Origin: a virus
Length of the DNA: 31,132 nt
Strand: one strand, 5' to 3'
Virus record (IMG/VR): IMGVR_UViG_3300008266_000296
Location: 1-31,132 of that record
Part shown: positions 28,997 to 31,132 of the stretch, piece after piece
Position numbering within the stretch: the stretch's first letter is position 1
Layout of the letters: every line of letters begins with the position of its first letter
Notes under the pieces: generated by a model
Database searches by the model: none
What the model was told of the DNA's origin: nothing
Seen by the model: the letters and a program-made list of their open reading frames with translations, nothing else
Position numbers and translations under genes: made by a program

Positions 28997-30651
28997 AGGA
29001 TTCCTCTCTCGGCGTACGGTGTCGCTTGTGATACCGTCGGCGCGGCATCGAGTGCTACCGCGAGTGCCACGATTCCCGCGACCACGGGGTCGATCTTCTC
29101 CGTCGAGCGTCGCTTGCTCGGGCGCGGGTTCGAGTTCGCGTCGAGCTCCACGACGCAGTTGGACATCGCCCAAGTGAGCACCGGGTTCCCGTCGTGCCGC
29201 AGCCGATGGTTCGTCACCATCGCCTCCCATCTCTTGGTCGGCTCGGCCATGTAGTAGTACGACTGGGGCACGCGCTTGAGCCGCAGGCCGTCCGCTTCGA
29301 GTTGCTGCGCGAGGCCGCTCGCGTTGTAGGGGTCATACCCGACCGCCTGCACCTTGTGCTCGCCGACGATCCGCAGGATCTCCCGCCGCACGAACTCGTA
29401 ATCGGTCGCGTCCCCCGGCGTGAGCCGCATATGCCCCTGCCGGCTCCAGTCGAGGTAGGGAACCTTGTCCCGCTTCTGCCGCCGCTGCGCCCCTTCCTCG
29501 GGCGCGAACGCCCACGAGCGCACCCACGCCTCATCCTTGTCGAGCCAGACCGCCGTGAGCGCGGTGAGATCGCTCGTCTCGCCCAAGTCGATCCCGAGAT
29601 AGCACGGCAGGCCGGCGAGCCGGGACTCGTCGAAGTCGAGTTTGCACTTGTCCCAGTCGGCCATGCGGAGCCATCGGTTCGAGGCGGAGACGTGCTGACA
29701 TAGGTAGTAGGTTCGGAACGGAGTCTCCATCGAGGGTTGCTCCTGCGCCTCCTTGCACTTCTCCGCGTAGTACCCCTCGTGCACCGTGTGCCCGAGACTC
29801 GGCGCGCACTTGCGCCAGGTCTCCGGACTCGTCCAATCGTCGCCGTCGCCGGCCGAGTAGACCACGGGCAGGAAGAACGGGTTGTCGATCACGCGGTCGC
29901 GCACCTTGAGCGCGTAGTCGAACATCTCGAACTCCAGACTCTCGCGCAGCGTCCCGGCGGTCGTGATCGTCACGAGCATCGGTTGCCGGCGCGCGCCCAC
30001 GCTCGTCTCGATCGCCTCCCAGAGTTCGCGCCGATTCTCCATCGCGTGAACCTCATCCGCAATGCACGCGCTCGTGTTCAGGCCGTGCGCGCTCGGAGCC
30101 TCCGAGGACATGACCTTGTACACGCCGGCCGTGCTCGGCACGATCACGCGATGCTGATAGACCTCGGTGCGGCTCTCAAGCATCGGCTCGGCGCGCACCA
30201 TCCGCTTCGCCGCCTCAAGGCATCGCCCCGCCTGCGCTCGGTCGGCCGCGATCGAGATCACCTCGGGCGTAGGCTCATCGTCCGCGAGGAGGTGATACAG
30301 CGCGAGGGCCGCGCCGAGTTCGGTCTTGCCGCACTTGCGAGGGATCAGGATGTGAACGCGCCGATACCGCCTCGTGCCGTCCGGGCGCATCCATCCGTAC
30401 GCATTCGCGATCACGGCCTTCTGCCACGGGAGCAGCACGAACGGCATCCCGGCCCAAGTGCTCGTCGTGAGCTTGCACGCGGTCTCGATGAACCGGATCA
30501 CATGGAGCGCGGCCTGCTCGTCAAAGGTGCAGTTGCCGGCGGTCGCGATCGCGTCATAGCCGGGGATCGTGTTCCACTTCGCGGCCGGGTGCTCGGCCGG
30601 CTTCTTCGGCTTACGCGCGACGCTTGGTAAAGATGTCTTCTTGCGGGGCAC
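28987..30651 (-). CDS. terL: Terminase large subunit
   Basis: A 554-residue packaging motor. The ATPase domain shows IPRKCGKTE (103-111; Walker A), CIADE with catalytic glutamate E200 (Walker B), and TTAGT (230-234; motif III). The nuclease domain shows D355 in GIDLGETSD, D440 in GYDPYNAS and D521 in KIDPVVAGIVAL. The arrangement fits the Terminase_1 family (HK97/P27-like systems). It would cut concatemers and pump DNA through the portal. The start is GTG (30651), overlapping terS by 41 bases. Confidence 0.96.
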   Translation of the reverse strand: MPRKKTSLPSVARKPKKPAEHPAAKWNTIPGYDAIATAGNCTFDEQAALHVIRFIETACKLTTSTWAGMPFVLLPWQKAVIANAYGWMRPDGTRRYRRVHILIPRKCGKTELGAALALYHLLADDEPTPEVISIAADRAQAGRCLEAAKRMVRAEPMLESRTEVYQHRVIVPSTAGVYKVMSSEAPSAHGLNTSACIADEVHAMENRRELWEAIETSVGARRQPMLVTITTAGTLRESLEFEMFDYALKVRDRVIDNPFFLPVVYSAGDGDDWTSPETWRKCAPSLGHTVHEGYYAEKCKEAQEQPSMETPFRTYYLCQHVSASNRWLRMADWDKCKLDFDESRLAGLPCYLGIDLGETSDLTALTAVWLDKDEAWVRSWAFAPEEGAQRRQKRDKVPYLDWSRQGHMRLTPGDATDYEFVRREILRIVGEHKVQAVGYDPYNASGLAQQLEADGLRLKRVPQSYYYMAEPTKRWEAMVTNHRLRHDGNPVLTWAMSNCVVELDANSNPRPSKRRSTEKIDPVVAGIVALAVALDAAPTVSQATPYAERGILWL

Positions 30652-31087
30652 TCTTTGCCTGCTCCTTCGCCGCGCCGATTCGAGCGCGACCGACTGGGGT
30701 TAGACCGAACTCGCTCATCATCCGACGAAGTCGCTCCCCATGCTCGGCGAGGATTGCGCTCCACGGGTTTCGCTTGACGGTCACCCGGTACTCGGCCTCG
30801 ACGCGAATCACCTCGCCCTCCTCGGCCAGACGCTTGCGCGCCTCCAGGTAGCGCGACCATGTGTCGCACATGAGCGCGAGCGCGTCGCGATCGCCGCTCG
30901 ATATGATCTTCATCGCGGCGATGCGAGGGATCCAATCGGCCCACGCCGCACGGCCGACATCGTCGAGCCACGCGGGACACTCGGGCAACGCCTCCTCCGC
31001 CGGCGGCTCGGACTTCGCGCGACCGGAGGCGCGCCAGTTCCCCGATAACTTCAAAGATGCCGCAGGTTTTGGCGGTCTTCCGGTCAT
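30611..31087 (-). CDS. terS: Terminase small subunit, P27 family
   Basis: A 158-residue protein with the P27-type start MTGRPPKPAASLKLSGNWRA, the Trp-rich CPAWLDDVGRAAWADWIPRI (37-56) and the C-terminal RLRRMMSEFGLTPVGRARI. The small subunit recognises the packaging site and loads TerL. The ATG is at 31087; the upstream ribosome binding site is weak. As the rightmost gene of the minus-strand operon it begins the late region. Confidence 0.92.
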   Translation of the reverse strand: MTGRPPKPAASLKLSGNWRASGRAKSEPPAEEALPECPAWLDDVGRAAWADWIPRIAAMKIISSGDRDALALMCDTWSRYLEARKRLAEEGEVIRVEAEYRVTVKRNPWSAILAEHGERLRRMMSEFGLTPVGRARIGAAKEQAKSAPQEDIFTKRRA

Positions 31088-31132
31088 GCAAGTTTCAATC
31101 GTCTACGCGTTTGGGGGGCACGCTTATCAACC
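31088..31132. other. Right end of window, upstream of terS; no gene
   Basis: Forty-five bases with an unbroken run of six C/G on the minus strand (CCCCCC near 31113-31118) and no clear promoter or ribosome binding site. In a circularised map it would adjoin positions 1-156, so the packaging site would be expected around this junction. No terminal repeat with the left end is visible. Confidence 0.4.

Noticed and set aside
1-31132. CRISPR array, tRNA gene, insertion sequence or integrase
   Set aside because: No regularly spaced repeats, cloverleaf, transposase or recombinase motifs were found on reading both strands.

Overview
The window is a compact, GC-rich genome segment of a tailed double-stranded DNA phage with a long non-contractile tail (siphovirus of the HK97 supergroup). 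Every gene I accept is read from the minus strand, so the map runs from right to left. Most neighbouring genes overlap by 1 to 8 bases, often as ATGA or GTGA junctions, which indicates long polycistronic mRNAs with translational coupling. No host-like gene, tRNA, integrase, repressor or DNA polymerase was recognised. The small terminase lies 45 bases from the right edge and an HNH nuclease lies 156 bases from the left edge. The window may therefore be a complete or near-complete cos-type genome opened near its packaging site, but I cannot prove this. A lipobox protein, a muramidase-like protein and a candidate unimolecular spanin suggest a Gram-negative-type envelope. The host is not determinable; a planctomycete is one weak guess from the cysteine-rich tail protein and the CsrA-like protein.

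Right part (31087 to about 15140), virion genes: small and large terminase, a portal with a large C-terminal extension, a small acidic protein, a fused prohead protease, two tandem HK97-fold capsid proteins, a hairpin terminator, a gp6-like connector, a head closure adaptor, a gp10-like neck protein, a tail terminator, two tandem tail tube paralogues, tail assembly chaperones joined by a -1 frameshift at GGGAAAC, a 793-residue tape measure, and three putative tail-tip or fibre proteins. Middle (15137 to 12732): a small protein, a candidate u-spanin, a tiny membrane protein, a cysteine-rich 366-residue protein and a zinc-ribbon protein.

A 172-base gap at 12560-12731 holds a perfect DnaA box, near matches, a perfect palindrome and a sigma70-like promoter, and is the best origin candidate. 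Left of it (12559 to 7061) is an early-type operon: small unknown proteins joined by a recurrent junction sequence, a muramidase-like protein, an SSB-like protein, a DUF6378-like protein, a zinc-finger protein, an HTH protein, a CsrA-like RNA-binding protein, a YqaJ-type exonuclease, an unknown Trp-rich protein and an ERF annealing protein. A 519-base gap (6542-7060) with several inverted repeats precedes the last operon (6541 to 157): a ParB-domain protein, an SF2 helicase, small unknown proteins, a RusA-like resolvase, a metallophosphoesterase, an HExxH protein, a two-TM protein and an HNH nuclease fused to a P-loop kinase-like domain.

The most unusual points are: two capsid proteins and two tail tube proteins in one genome; a portal carrying a Cys-rich segment and a scaffold-like coiled coil; an identical 18-base palindrome-containing sequence both inside the ParB-domain gene and in the origin-like gap; a phage CsrA homologue; the HNH-kinase fusion; and four near-identical gene junctions. 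Functions are read from motifs by eye; no database search was run.
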